64,000 nucleotides of DNA, taken from contig NZ_JAFCKH010000012.1 of NCBI RefSeq assembly GCF_018130505.1, positions 226,476 through 290,475 of the forward strand. The letters are read 5' to 3'. Shown here piece after piece: positions 56,174 to 63,952 of the stretch (position 1 is the stretch's first letter; the number at the start of each line of letters is the position of its first letter). Source of the stretch: Bradyrhizobium tropiciagri. GTDB taxonomy: Bacteria; Pseudomonadota; Alphaproteobacteria; Rhizobiales; Xanthobacteraceae. The notes beneath the pieces were generated by a model. The model was not told the DNA's origin. It saw only the letters and a program-made list of their open reading frames with translations, and searched no databases. A program made the translations under genes and the position numbers.

Positions 56174-56326
56174 TTACGCCACCATCAGCAGGTAGAAGAT
56201 GATCACCGGCGCCAAGGTCAGGATCACCGACCAGATGCCGACAGCCCACAAAATATCCTCGGTCGTGAAGCCCGGTTCTGCGACAAATCCCGGCTTCACG
56301 GCAATCAAACGACTTCTCAAAATCAC
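56174..56326 (-). CDS. Small single-pass membrane protein (50 aa)
   Basis: A 50-codon ORF from GTG 56326 to TAA 56174. The N-terminal half is polar and basic (VILRSRLIAVKPGFVAEPGF) and the second half (WAVGIWSVILTLAPVIIFYL) is one membrane helix. Other starts (TTG three codons in) are possible. The coding potential is supported by its coherent hydrophobic design, not by homology. Transcription converges with parA. Confidence 0.55.
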   Translation of the reverse strand: MILRSRLIAVKPGFVAEPGFTTEDILWAVGIWSVILTLAPVIIFYLLMVA

Positions 56327-56498
56327 GACGCCCCCGCGCTAGTCCTAATAGCTCAGCCGGGATGCTGATACGCGGCCGGCTTTAAGATCCCGGCCGGGAT
56401 TTCCGTCGCATTTGATGGCGGGGGCTACTACGGATTAACCACCGCGCGTCCGCTTCACCCGGCGGCGCCGGGCTCAGGGAGCGAGGCGGCGGCGCGTC

Positions 56499-56792
56499 TC
56501 AGCGCATGCCGTTCTGATCGCGGATCGCACCGAGATGTTCATTGATGCGGAAGACGATCAGGATGAACTCGGCAACGATGCGCGAGAACACGATGCCGAC
56601 GACGACGCTGGCGATCGAGGCCAGCAGCAGGATGAAGCCGATAAACGGGCTGATCGCCATCGCCGAGAGCGCAGACAGGATGCCTGAGATCCCGAACAGC
56701 ACGATGACGCCGATCACCAGCCAGTAGAACGTCTTGATGATCGTGGGCGTGATAAAGCGGTCCCACTGAAACAAATCCTGGAAATCGAACAT
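56499..56792 (-). CDS. DUF4282-type membrane protein
   Basis: A 97-aa protein beginning MFDFQDLFQWDRFITPTIIK, the conserved DUF4282 opening, followed by two or three hydrophobic helices (TFYWLVIGVIVLFGISGILS and PFIGFILLLASIASVVVGIV) and the cytoplasmic R-I-V-A-E-F-I-L-I-V-F-R-I-N-E-H-L pattern. GGGGAGACC precedes ATG 56792. Function unknown. A CCCGGC-GGC-GCCGGG hairpin (56458-56472) lies downstream. Confidence 0.82.
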   Translation of the reverse strand: MFDFQDLFQWDRFITPTIIKTFYWLVIGVIVLFGISGILSALSAMAISPFIGFILLLASIASVVVGIVFSRIVAEFILIVFRINEHLGAIRDQNGMR

Positions 56793-56826
56793 CGATGGTC
56801 TCCCCGGCAGGCCGATGATTCGCCTT

Positions 56827-56868
56827 GAGATCATGGATGCGATTCCGGCGAATCGCATCCATGATCTC
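56827..56868. repeat. Perfect inverted repeat with 18-base arms
   Basis: Arms GAGATCATGGATGCGATT (56827-56844) and AATCGCATCCATGATCTC (56851-56868) around a 6-base loop, directly left of the family A palindrome and upstream of the DUF4282 gene. Confidence 0.8.
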
Positions 56869-56876
56869 ATCTCTTT

Positions 56877-56926
56877 GAGCATGATCTCTTTCGGAAAACC
56901 GGTTCCCGTTTTTCCGGATCATGCTC
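56877..56926. repeat. Palindromic intergenic repeat, family A, second copy
   Basis: Outer arms GAGCATGATC and GATCATGCTC with inner CGGAAAA/TTTTCCG, matching the copy at 3706-3751 in layout. It is the same element family in the opposite context, upstream of a gene. Confidence 0.78.
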
Positions 56927-57065
56927 TCGCCCTGTCCCGCCCGGCCAGGCGCCAGCCCCGAACCGGCGCCGGCCAAGCCAGGGCCGAGCCATGCGGGCGG
57001 ATATGGTTGTGATTGCCGCAAATAACGGCCACAATCAGGCTCCCTTCCGGCATATCCTCACCTCC

Positions 57066-57521
57066 ATGACCACGCTGACCTTCGAAGACTTCAAGCCCGG
57101 CCGCCTCGGAACGTTCGGACCGCGCCATGTCACGCGCGAGGAGATCCTCGCCTTCGCCGCCGAATTCGACCCGCAGCCGATGCATCTCGACGAGGAGGCG
57201 GCGCAGAAATCCATGCTCAAGGGCCTGTCGGGCTCGGGCTGGCACCTCGGCTCGCTGATGATGCGGATGCTGTTCGACGGCTTCATCGGCCGCACCGCCT
57301 CGCTCGGCTCGCCCGGGGTCAACGAGATGCGCTGGATGGTGCCGCTGCGGCCGGGTGACGATCTGACGCTGGATGTCGACGTCGTCGAGGCGCGCGTCTC
57401 GAAGAGCCGCCCCGAGACCGGCATCGTGACCTTCAAGGGCACGATCCGCAACGCGCGCGGCGAGGTGCTATGCGAGATGGAGTCGCCGATCATCGTCAGC
57501 CGCCGCGACGGGGAGGCGTAA
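57066..57521 (+). CDS. MaoC-like (R)-hydratase-fold protein
   Basis: A 151-aa hot-dog-fold protein. The MaoC hydratase motif is AAEFDPQPMHLDEE, where Asp and His are the catalytic pair, followed by GSGWHLGSLMMRM. These proteins hydrate enoyl-CoA esters or use related thioesters. It has no good Shine-Dalgarno sequence at ATG 57066; an in-frame ATG at 57003 is possible. The next MaoC gene starts one base after its stop, so the two probably form a heterodimer, as is common for single-domain MaoC pairs. Confidence 0.88.
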   Translation: MTTLTFEDFKPGRLGTFGPRHVTREEILAFAAEFDPQPMHLDEEAAQKSMLKGLSGSGWHLGSLMMRMLFDGFIGRTASLGSPGVNEMRWMVPLRPGDDLTLDVDVVEARVSKSRPETGIVTFKGTIRNARGEVLCEMESPIIVSRRDGEA

Positions 57522-57522
57522 C

Positions 57523-58005
57523 ATGGCCTTCTTCGAAGACATCCAGATCGGCGATCGCCGCGCCTTCGGCTCGTTCACCTTCACGGCGGAGGACATCAAG
57601 CGCTTTGCCGCGCAGTTCGATCCGCAGCGCTTCCATCTGTCCGAGGAGGAAGGGCGCAACTCGCTGTTCGGTGGGCTCGCCGCGTCGGGCTGGCATGTCG
57701 CCGCGGTCTGCATGAAGCTGCTGGTCGCCGACGGAAAGCGGCGCTCGGCGGAAGAAGCCGCGCGCGGCGAGACGGTCGCGGTCTGGGGCCCGTCGCCGGG
57801 CTTCCGCGAACTGCGCTGGATCCGCCCGGTGCTGGCCGGCGACACGCTCAGCTTCACCAGTGAGGTCGAGACCAAGCGCACCTCGTCGAGCCGTCCCGAA
57901 TGGGGCATCCTGCAGGCGCGCAATACCGGCACCAACCAGCGCGGCGATGTGGCGTTCTCATTCCTCGCCACCGCCTTCGTGCCGCGGCGGAATCCCGGAG
58001 CGTGA
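57523..58005 (+). CDS. MaoC-like (R)-hydratase-fold protein
   Basis: A 160-aa paralogue of the upstream gene, with the same opening FFEDIQIGDRRAFGSFTFTAEDIKRFA and the catalytic segment AAQFDPQRFHLSEEE, followed by GLAASGWHVAAVCMKL. GGGGAGG lies 6-12 bases upstream of the ATG. Co-transcribed with its partner. It could contribute to beta-oxidation or to precursors for poly-hydroxyalkanoate, but no other gene of those pathways is adjacent. Confidence 0.9.
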   Translation: MAFFEDIQIGDRRAFGSFTFTAEDIKRFAAQFDPQRFHLSEEEGRNSLFGGLAASGWHVAAVCMKLLVADGKRRSAEEAARGETVAVWGPSPGFRELRWIRPVLAGDTLSFTSEVETKRTSSSRPEWGILQARNTGTNQRGDVAFSFLATAFVPRRNPGA

Positions 58006-58192
58006 CCCAATTGCGCTTTGGTTCCTGATGTTGCGCGCGCGCATCTGATCTGTTGCAGGAACGACATGGTTAGCGGGTTACTTCCGCAGGCCCGCGCAGT
58101 TGTGCATTGCACGGAACTCTTTTTTTGCTAACGCATTTTGAACCTTTGTCCCTGACTTATGGTCGGAGGGGCAGGTGCTTCAGGGGATGATC

Positions 58193-58336
58193 ATGGCAGA
58201 TCGCAGCGCGCTGAAACTGGTCGGCATTATCTTCGCAACGGTGACGCTGGTAGTGATGCTGGCCACCGGAATGGTCGTGAAGGGCTTTGCCGACGGTAAT
58301 TATTCGTTCGAGACCACCGCGAGCGTCGATCGCTAG
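58193..58336 (+). CDS. Small single-pass membrane protein (47 aa)
   Basis: A 47-codon ORF from ATG 58193 to TAG 58336, with AGGGGA 5-6 bases upstream. The product starts MADRSALKLVGIIFATVTLV, continues VMLATGMVVKG as one membrane helix, and ends in a short polar tail (FADGNYSFETTASVDR). A GGAAC-plus-T-run element (CGGAACTCTTTTTTTGC, about 58110-58126) lies upstream and may be part of the promoter. Homologous peptides are common but easily missed in rhizobial genomes; function unknown. Confidence 0.7.
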   Translation: MADRSALKLVGIIFATVTLVVMLATGMVVKGFADGNYSFETTASVDR

Positions 58337-58389
58337 TTCAGCGTCCGATCATCATCGGCGCGCCCGAGCGCGCGCCGGAATTCCCGCAG

Positions 58390-58527
58390 CTATTGATTCC
58401 AGATCAGCACCAGCACCACAGTCGCCGCGGCCAACAGGCCGATAAACCGGATCAGGATCGTACCGACACCCTGCTGCGACTTGCGCAGCGGTATGGGATC
58501 GGTGTTGTCCGGCCGAACGCTCTGCAT
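58390..58527 (-). CDS. Small single-pass membrane protein (45 aa)
   Basis: A 45-codon ORF from ATG 58527 to TAG 58390, convergent with the 47-aa gene. TGGGGATC lies about 8 bases upstream. The N-terminal 20 residues are polar (MQSVRPDNTDPIPLRKSQQG) and the rest a membrane helix (TILIRFIGLLAAATVVLVLI) ending WNQ. Coherent ORF design and SD support it; no known family. Confidence 0.65.
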   Translation of the reverse strand: MQSVRPDNTDPIPLRKSQQGVGTILIRFIGLLAAATVVLVLIWNQ

Positions 58528-58681
58528 TGAAATGATCCCCAGAAAGCCCCGCCGCCCGACAGAGCCGTTCGGATTTGGTCGCGGACCGGGGGTCTAAAGT
58601 TCAAATCCGGCCCTGCGCGATTGTCTGCGCGATTGAGCACCTGCGCTTTCTCACGCTCGCGGGGAGGTAAGCCAGTCTGCT

Positions 58682-58769
58682 GTAGCCCGGATGGAGCGCA
58701 GCGAAATCCGGGGACGATCCCGCCGCATCAGACACTGCCCAGGATTTCGCTGCGCTCCATCCGGGCTAC
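58682..58769. repeat. Palindromic intergenic repeat, family D (GTAGCCCGGATGGAGCGCAG)
   Basis: Arms of 28 bases at 58682-58709 and 58742-58769 are exact reverse complements around a 32-base spacer. This element is a widespread repeat in Bradyrhizobium-type genomes and lies in a non-coding stretch. Confidence 0.88.
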
Positions 58770-58782
58770 GGGCAAAACAAAA

Positions 58783-58812
58783 CCGCCGCCTCCCGGTCGG
58801 GAGAGGCGGCGG
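58783..58812 (-). terminator. Rho-independent terminator for the 145-aa gene
   Basis: CCGCCGCCTCCC (58783-58794) pairs with GGGAGAGGCGGCGG with a small bulge. On the minus strand it is followed by GGTTTTGTTTTG. It lies 23 bases beyond the stop codon. Confidence 0.8.
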
Positions 58813-58834
58813 CTTGTCGTTCAGAACGGATGGA

Positions 58835-59272
58835 TCAGCTGTTGCGCAGACCGTCGGCGGCGCGCTTCCACTGCGAGACGTTGTCGGCGATCATCCGCGT
58901 CGACTTCATCGCGGCCTGGCTGAGCTGGGCGTAGCCGGAGATCTCGCGCTGGACGCGCTGGCCTTCGGCATGCAGCAGGTCGCGCAGGCTCTCGAGCTCG
59001 CCGATCAGCTTCTCGATCTCGGCCAGCGAGGTGCCGGCCACGCGCTGGATCAGCGAGTTGACGTTGTTGACGGTGGCGTCGGTGTTGGCATCGGCCATCG
59101 GCGCGGCTGCGGCGGGCTGCTCCGCCGTGGCGGTCACGGGCCGGCGCAGATAGGCGATGTCGTTGCGCACGAAGTCGCGGATTCCGGCCTCGACTTCCGA
59201 GACCGCAGCGAGGTTGGCGTCGACCTCGGGGGTCTGTTCCTCAACCTCTTCGGAACGATTGGTAGCGTTCAT
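58835..59272 (-). CDS. Hypothetical helical protein, phasin-like
   Basis: A 145-aa soluble protein. The first part is acidic (MNATNRSEEVEEQTPEVDAN), the rest mostly amphipathic helix (VNNVNSLIQRVAGTSLAEIEKLIGELESLRDLL and GYAQLSQAAMKSTRMIADNVSQWKR). The helix pattern resembles granule-associated phasins, and the upstream region carries the same AGTTGCGGCAATGC motif as a phasin promoter. GGGGAAAG precedes ATG 59272. Phasin function is inference. Confidence 0.75.
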   Translation of the reverse strand: MNATNRSEEVEEQTPEVDANLAAVSEVEAGIRDFVRNDIAYLRRPVTATAEQPAAAAPMADANTDATVNNVNSLIQRVAGTSLAEIEKLIGELESLRDLLHAEGQRVQREISGYAQLSQAAMKSTRMIADNVSQWKRAADGLRNS

Positions 59273-59382
59273 CGGCTTTCCCCTTTTTCGCATGGCGAAG
59301 CGCGGCTGTCCCCCGCACGACGAATTGATGACCTGATTTCCGGCCCTATCAGTCCTGCCTGAATCTGGCTGCATCTGGGCCA

Positions 59383-59396
59383 AGTTGCGGCAATGC
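59383..59396 (-). promoter_or_regulatory. AGTTGCGGCAATGC motif, second copy
   Basis: Identical over 14 bases to 42907-42920, about 110 bases upstream of the 145-aa gene. See the phasin copy for interpretation as a possible PhaR site. Confidence 0.4.
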
Positions 59397-59429
59397 CTGA
59401 GCATTACCGCGACAGCCCTAACAGTCCGT

Positions 59430-60359
59430 TCACCAGCTGCGCTTGTAGCCGGCGCTGATGCTCTTGCTGGTCGTGCCCTGGGCGGTCTCCCCGACCGAGC
59501 CCGAGACGGTGACGCCGTCGAACAGCTTCTGCTCGGCGCCGACCCGGCGCAGCCATCTGTCGTCGGCGGTCGACAGCGTCTGCCCGGCGGTGATGCTGGT
59601 GCCGCTGTCGTTGACCGACAGGGTCGCCGACTGGTCGGTGTCATAGCTGCGCGAGGGATGGCCGGCGATGCCGGGCACCGGCACCACGCCCTGCTGGGTG
59701 AGGTTGTAGCCGTTCCGCAGGGTCAGCGAGTAGTCGTCCGAGAGCGGCATCTGCTTGCTCAGGGAGGTGCCGACTTTGCTCTGGTCGCTGCCGGGATCGA
59801 CCCGGGCCTCGACCGAGGTCTTGTCCCAGATCGAGGCCACGCCGGGTGCCGAGATCGCTGCCCAGGCCGAGCCGCCGGACTCCGGCAGGCTGCCGCCATT
59901 GGCGAGCCGTTCCGACAATTGCTCGGATGTCGTCAGGGTGCCTTGCTTCGCCACCGTCATGTCGGCGCCGATCCGGGTGTCGAGGAATGGCGAGACCTGC
60001 TGCTTGACCGACACCGCCGACGAGCCGTTGGCGTTGCGGTTGGTCGACCAGGACGGGTCGGCGCTCGCGGTGCTGCTCGGCTTGGAGCCGCGCGGCGCCA
60101 GTGTCGGCAGGCTGGTGGAATCGGTATCGAGTTGGCTCCAGTCGAGCTTGCTCTCGTCGATGTCCTTCAGGATGTCGGCGTCGTTGGCGTTCGCAGCCGG
60201 CGGCGGGTCGGCCGTCTCTTCGGTCGCCGGCTCGCTGGCCTGGTCCGTGTCGTCCTCCGCGGGAGGCGTCTGCGCGACCGCCGACAGCGCCAGAACCACG
60301 CTGAAGCCGGCCGCCAGCACCGGCAGCCTTGCCCAGCCAAATCGTGATGTCGAGGTCAT
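59430..60359 (-). CDS. Secreted/outer-membrane beta-barrel-like protein
   Basis: A 309-aa exported protein: signal peptide (about residues 1-28, cleavage near ALSAVA/Q), an acidic linker (PAEDDTDQASEPATEE), a segment with DWSQLDTDSTSLPTLAPRG, and then alternating polar/hydrophobic strands with Gly and Ser that end in ...SAGYKRSW. A C-terminal aromatic is the usual signal for outer-membrane barrel assembly. ATG 60359 is favoured because the signal peptide begins there; ATG 60386 would add nine residues. Common in this genus as a conserved hypothetical. Confidence 0.7.
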   Translation of the reverse strand: MTSTSRFGWARLPVLAAGFSVVLALSAVAQTPPAEDDTDQASEPATEETADPPPAANANDADILKDIDESKLDWSQLDTDSTSLPTLAPRGSKPSSTASADPSWSTNRNANGSSAVSVKQQVSPFLDTRIGADMTVAKQGTLTTSEQLSERLANGGSLPESGGSAWAAISAPGVASIWDKTSVEARVDPGSDQSKVGTSLSKQMPLSDDYSLTLRNGYNLTQQGVVPVPGIAGHPSRSYDTDQSATLSVNDSGTSITAGQTLSTADDRWLRRVGAEQKLFDGVTVSGSVGETAQGTTSKSISAGYKRSW

Positions 60360-60595
60360 TCCCAGCCCGCAATTCCAGAGCCGCATGATGCGGTTCCGCT
60401 GGTACAAAATTGTGGCAACGGGGCCATGACGGCAAAATGCCGCTCAAGACGCCGTCATGTCCGGGCTGGGCGCGATGTGCAAATCGCGCCGGCTGCTCCA
60501 GCGATCCGCGGCCCGCTCGGGGCTGGCAAAACACGCCGCGGATGGCGAACAGGGAGGGGCCCGGACATGACGAACGGGTGAGACGCGAACGTGCG

Positions 60596-61030
60596 TCAGA
60601 CCGCGATGCGCGGCAGATGGATCGGATAGCCGACGGTCTGCTCGACCAGGTCGAAGCTGTCGACCAGCACGCGGAAGCTGGTCAGCCTGCCGTCCCTGAA
60701 CTGCGCGAAATGCGCGAGGCGCAGCGACACCGGCTTGTTGGAATCGAGCGCCGTCAGCGTGAAGCGCAGCATCGAGGCCGCCGAATCCGTGCCCAGCATG
60801 ATCTGCTCGCGGTCGAAACGGTGCACCCGCACGTTTTCGCCGATCTGCCTGATCACCTCGAGCACGGCGGCCTTGCCGCGGCGCGCGCCGAAGAAGGAGA
60901 ACAGGTCGATCGGCCCAAAGATGGCCCATTCGACCTCGTCATCGAGCAACGGCTCGATGTCTGAAAGCTGGCGTTCGTTGATCGCGCGAAGCAATGCGCG
61001 CGAGAAACGCCAGAGGCTATGCTCTGTCAT
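60596..61030 (-). CDS. SnoaL-like (NTF2-fold) protein
   Basis: A 144-aa NTF2-like protein: SRALLRAINERQLSDIEPLLDDEVEWAIFGPIDLFSFFGARRGKAAVLEVI is the SnoaL cone fold, with conserved Asp residues in the pocket. The end (LVDSFDLVEQTVGYPI) is shared with the paralogue at 61916-62353. Such proteins can be isomerases, cyclases or simple ligand binders; the substrate is unknown. Confidence 0.82.
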   Translation of the reverse strand: MTEHSLWRFSRALLRAINERQLSDIEPLLDDEVEWAIFGPIDLFSFFGARRGKAAVLEVIRQIGENVRVHRFDREQIMLGTDSAASMLRFTLTALDSNKPVSLRLAHFAQFRDGRLTSFRVLVDSFDLVEQTVGYPIHLPRIAV

Positions 61031-61252
61031 TCGCTACCGGTCCTGAAACTTGGATTTTCAAAGCAAACCGCCGCCTGGGCGTCAGCATCGACGCCGGGCA
61101 GGGGTGCTGCACATCGCTATTGCGGGCTGAAATAGTGCGGGCAGGCCGAAATACCAATGATAATTTTGCAATGCACAATTGCGCGGGGTTTTGTCGGTGA
61201 CCGATGCCTTGCGAGCCGGAGCCTGCGATCGCGTAAGGGACGCACCAGCAGA

Positions 61253-61451
61253 CGGGCTCCCTCCCCCCTTGTGGGTCCCTTGTGGGGGAGGGCTGGGGTG
61301 AAGGGTACCCCACGGGGACTCTATCGAACGCCCGCCTTTAACGGCGCGCCACTCAATTGTGAGAGCTGTCACACAAGGATGAATCTCGCCCGGGGCCACC
61401 CCTCTCCCCAACCCTCCCCCACAAGGTCCCCACAAGGGGGGAGGGAGCCCG
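61253..61451. repeat. Palindromic intergenic repeat, family E (CGGGCTCCCTCCCCCCTTGT)
   Basis: Two arms of about 55-60 bases (61253-61311 and 61395-61451) are near reverse complements, rich in poly-G/C (CTCCCCCCTTGTGGG and CCCACAAGGGGGGAGGGAG). They flank about 80 bases of unique sequence. The rest of 61031-61517 holds no gene I can support. Confidence 0.8.
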
Positions 61452-61517
61452 AGCGCCGGTGCTCACCTCACATTATGGCGTGCTCGCCTCAGGCCGACTG
61501 CTGGCGATCGCGCGCCT

Positions 61518-61775
61518 TCACCGATCGCGCCGCACCGGCTGGCGCTCGATCGCGATCTCGGTGTCGCGGATGGCGACGACGGCGAACAGCAGTGCGCCGC
61601 CGAGGCCGCCGATTGCGGCGCCGAGCGGCATGAAAGTGAAGAACACCAGCATGCCGCTGTCGATATGCGTGGTCCTGAAGATCTCGATCCATCCGAGCCC
61701 GGCACCGATGCCGAGCGCAGCGCCACCGAGCGCGCCCAAGGCAAGGCCCAGCAAGGCCAGCAACGCAACTTTCAT
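61518..61775 (-). CDS. Small membrane protein (85 aa)
   Basis: A two-helix membrane protein: a Gly/Ala/Leu-rich first helix (ALLALLGLALGALGGAALGI), a loop WIEIFRTTHIDSG and a second helix (VFFTFMPLGAAIGGLGGALLF), ending in a short basic tail. Gly-rich spacing suggests tight helix packing or oligomerisation. No family recognised. Confidence 0.68.
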   Translation of the reverse strand: MKVALLALLGLALGALGGAALGIGAGLGWIEIFRTTHIDSGMLVFFTFMPLGAAIGGLGGALLFAVVAIRDTEIAIERQPVRRDR

Positions 61776-61915
61776 GATGGTTCAGCCCCGATGTCCGCAA
61801 CAAGCCCTGTGATGGGTCGGTGCGGGCCTGCGGAGGTTCAACGTCGGCGTGCAGAATTCGCCCGGCGCATGGCGGCCTTTCCGGATCATGCCTTTCGGAT
61901 TCGTGCCTTTCCGCA

Positions 61916-62353
61916 TCAAACCTTGGCGGTCAGCACCGCGGCGACGTCGCGCTCCAGCACCTGCTGGACCAGGTCGAAGGTGTCGATGATCTCGCGGATC
62001 TCGGTGATCATGCCGTCGCGCAGCGTGTAGAACACCGCGACGTCGAACTGCACCACGCGCGCATTCTTGCGCTTGCGGAAGAACACCCGCAGCTGGGCCG
62101 CGACCCGCTCGCCTTGCGCCACCACGATCGGCGCCTCGTAGCGCATGTCGGAGTAGCGGTCGTGGATCGTATTCCACATCTGGCGCAGCGCCGCCTTGCC
62201 GCGGTGCTGGCCCATATGGGGCAGGATGTCGATCGGCGCATTGGCAAGGAACGTGACGTCGTCGCTGCAGCGGTCGAGCGCGCCCTCGATGCCGCCGGCA
62301 TAGTAGACGTCGAGGAAGTTCAGCACGCGTTGCCGGTTCAGATCCTCGTCCAT
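61916..62353 (-). CDS. SnoaL-like (NTF2-fold) protein
   Basis: A 145-aa protein with the SnoaL pattern (VLNFLDVYYAGGIEGALDRCSDDVTFLANAPIDILPHMGQHRGKAALRQMW) and a C-terminal IIDTFDLVQQVLE that matches the neighbour at 60596-61030. The two are probably paralogues about 0.9 kb apart on the same strand. Function unknown. Confidence 0.82.
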   Translation of the reverse strand: MDEDLNRQRVLNFLDVYYAGGIEGALDRCSDDVTFLANAPIDILPHMGQHRGKAALRQMWNTIHDRYSDMRYEAPIVVAQGERVAAQLRVFFRKRKNARVVQFDVAVFYTLRDGMITEIREIIDTFDLVQQVLERDVAAVLTAKV

Positions 62354-62649
62354 GTCAGCTCCGTCGCGTTCGCTGCGACCCGCCCCACCTGCATTGTGGA
62401 CCGAACCGCTTCACAATCAACCCAACGTTCGACGCATCAGGCGGCAATAGGTTCAGCAACCAGGGCGTGCATTGCCGGGGTATCGGGCTTGCGAAGCCCG
62501 GCGGCGGTCTCGCCGGCGTGATCGGCCAGGGCCGGACATTGAAGCAGTCGTGAAGCGCGCGCGGGCTGCTGTCCGCGAATTCATGAAACCTGCCGCGGCG
62601 CGGCCGGTTGACCCGATACGGGCGACGCATCCGCGACAAGGAGACCTTC

Positions 62650-63057
62650 ATGAAAAACACCATACCGCTCGCGATCGCGGCGCTGCTGGCGCTGTCGGGC
62701 GTAACGGCTGCGAGCGCCAACGAGATGCCGAACCACATGACGTCGAACAACCGGATGTCGAACCACATGGGCAAGATGTCCGCCGCCAGCGATACGCTGT
62801 CGCTGTCCGGGACCCAGCAGAAGGCGATCTGGAAGGACGTCGGCCGCCACGCGTCGAACGAGACCGCGCCGGCGGGCTTCAACCCCGCGATCGGCACCGC
62901 CGTTCCGTCCGCCGTGGCAACCCATCCATTGCCGCGCCAAGCGCGCAGTGATGTCCCGGCGATCCGGCCCTATCGCTACGCGATGCTGCAGGACAAGTTG
63001 CTGATCGTGAATCCGTCCGATCACAAGATCGCCGACGTCGTCGCCAGACAGAAGTAA
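62650..63057 (+). CDS. Secreted Met/His-rich-start protein, DUF1236-like
   Basis: A 135-aa exported protein. Signal peptide about residues 1-22 (IAALLALSGVTAASA/N). The mature N-terminus is Met/His/Asn-rich (NEMPNHMTSNNRMSNHMGK), a possible copper- or metal-binding segment. The C-terminal RPYRYAMLQDKLLIVNPSDHKIADVV is the closing pattern of DUF1236-type periplasmic proteins. AAGGAG lies 6 bases before ATG 62650. Function unknown. Confidence 0.75.
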   Translation: MKNTIPLAIAALLALSGVTAASANEMPNHMTSNNRMSNHMGKMSAASDTLSLSGTQQKAIWKDVGRHASNETAPAGFNPAIGTAVPSAVATHPLPRQARSDVPAIRPYRYAMLQDKLLIVNPSDHKIADVVARQK

Positions 63058-63262
63058 GCCGCGCCACCGGCGGCGAGAGCCGGCGTCCGCACCGGCCAAG
63101 CCTTGCACTCCTCCGGGGCCGGGCCGGCGGCGTAGTGCGCCGGCTCTCGTCCGGCCCGCGCCGGCCTTTGCCGTGCGCGAAGCCTTACTGCGAAAAAGGT
63201 GAGGGCAGGAACCGGTGAGGCAGCCTCGCCGTTGATGCAAGGATATTTCCCGGAGACACATC

Positions 63263-63496
63263 ATGAAATCGATCCTGCTCGCTTCCACCATTGCCGTCGC
63301 CGCGCTTGTGGCCGCGTCGCCCGCCGACGCCAAGGGCTGCATCAAGGGCGCCGTCGTCGGCGGTGTCGCCGGTCATTACGCCGGCCATCACGGCATGCTC
63401 GGCGCTGCCGCCGGCTGCCTCTACGGCCGCCATCGCGCCAAGGAACATGCGCGCGAGCAGCAATCGGCGCCGCCCGCGCGGCAGGAAAAGCTGTGA
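63263..63496 (+). CDS. Small secreted glycine-zipper-like protein
   Basis: A 77-aa exported protein: signal peptide (about 1-23, ending AASPADA/K), then a Gly/Ala/His-rich segment (GAVVGGVAGHYAGHHGMLGA) that resembles a glycine zipper, a short Cys-containing turn and a basic tail. Two Cys (in KGCIKG and AAGCLYG) may pair. CGGAGA precedes the ATG. Function unknown. Confidence 0.75.
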   Translation: MKSILLASTIAVAALVAASPADAKGCIKGAVVGGVAGHYAGHHGMLGAAAGCLYGRHRAKEHAREQQSAPPARQEKL

Positions 63497-63579
63497 TCGC
63501 GCGGGACGAGTTGTGAAGAACGGTTTCCGGAACGCCGTCCGCGCGGACGGCGTTGTCTCCTTGCGTAACGGAGACACTG

Positions 63580-63771
63580 ATGACGAAACCAAAGACAACA
63601 ACCATCCAGCCCGTTCCCGACGACAACCAGAGCCACAAGGGCCCCGGCAGCGCCCCCGCCGTTCCCCTCGACACCACCAAGGGCCATCGCGACGACGAAA
63701 AGCACAACATCCGCGAACAGGCCGCGCACGGCAACCTGACGCAGAACACCAGCAACCGGCGCTCGGGTTAG
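63580..63771 (+). CDS. Small hydrophilic hypothetical protein (63 aa)
   Basis: A charged, probably disordered protein (MTKPKTTTIQPVPDDNQSHK, then KGHRDDEKHNIREQAAHGNLTQNTSNRR). The I-R-E-Q-x-x-x-G-N-x-x-Q-N-T pattern is familiar from short stress-associated proteins of rhizobia. CGGAGAC sits 6-12 bases upstream of ATG 63580. No known activity. Confidence 0.7.
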   Translation: MTKPKTTTIQPVPDDNQSHKGPGSAPAVPLDTTKGHRDDEKHNIREQAAHGNLTQNTSNRRSG

Positions 63772-63797
63772 GGCGGTGGCGGCGCCACACATTCGGT

Positions 63798-63823
63798 GTC
63801 GTCCTGGCGAAGGCCAGGACGAC
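63798..63823. repeat. Short palindrome of family B
   Basis: GTCGTCCTGGC-GAAG-GCCAGGACGAC, a reduced copy of the element at 30481-30603. Confidence 0.75.
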
Positions 63824-63861
63824 GCTGCTATCCGATCCACCTGTCAAACAACTTGTTCGGT

Positions 63862-63952
63862 GTCATCACCCGGCTTGATCGGGTGATCCAGTATTCCAGA
63901 GGCAGCAGTGATTGAGCCGATAAGCCGCGGCGTACTGGATCGCCCGGTCAAG
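63862..63952. repeat. Palindromic intergenic repeat, family C, interrupted copy
   Basis: Matches 36502-36592 closely, including TTGAGCCGATAAGCCGCGG, up to GGATCGCCCGGTCAAG. After that the sequence departs from the other copy, where an inserted element begins. Confidence 0.85.
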
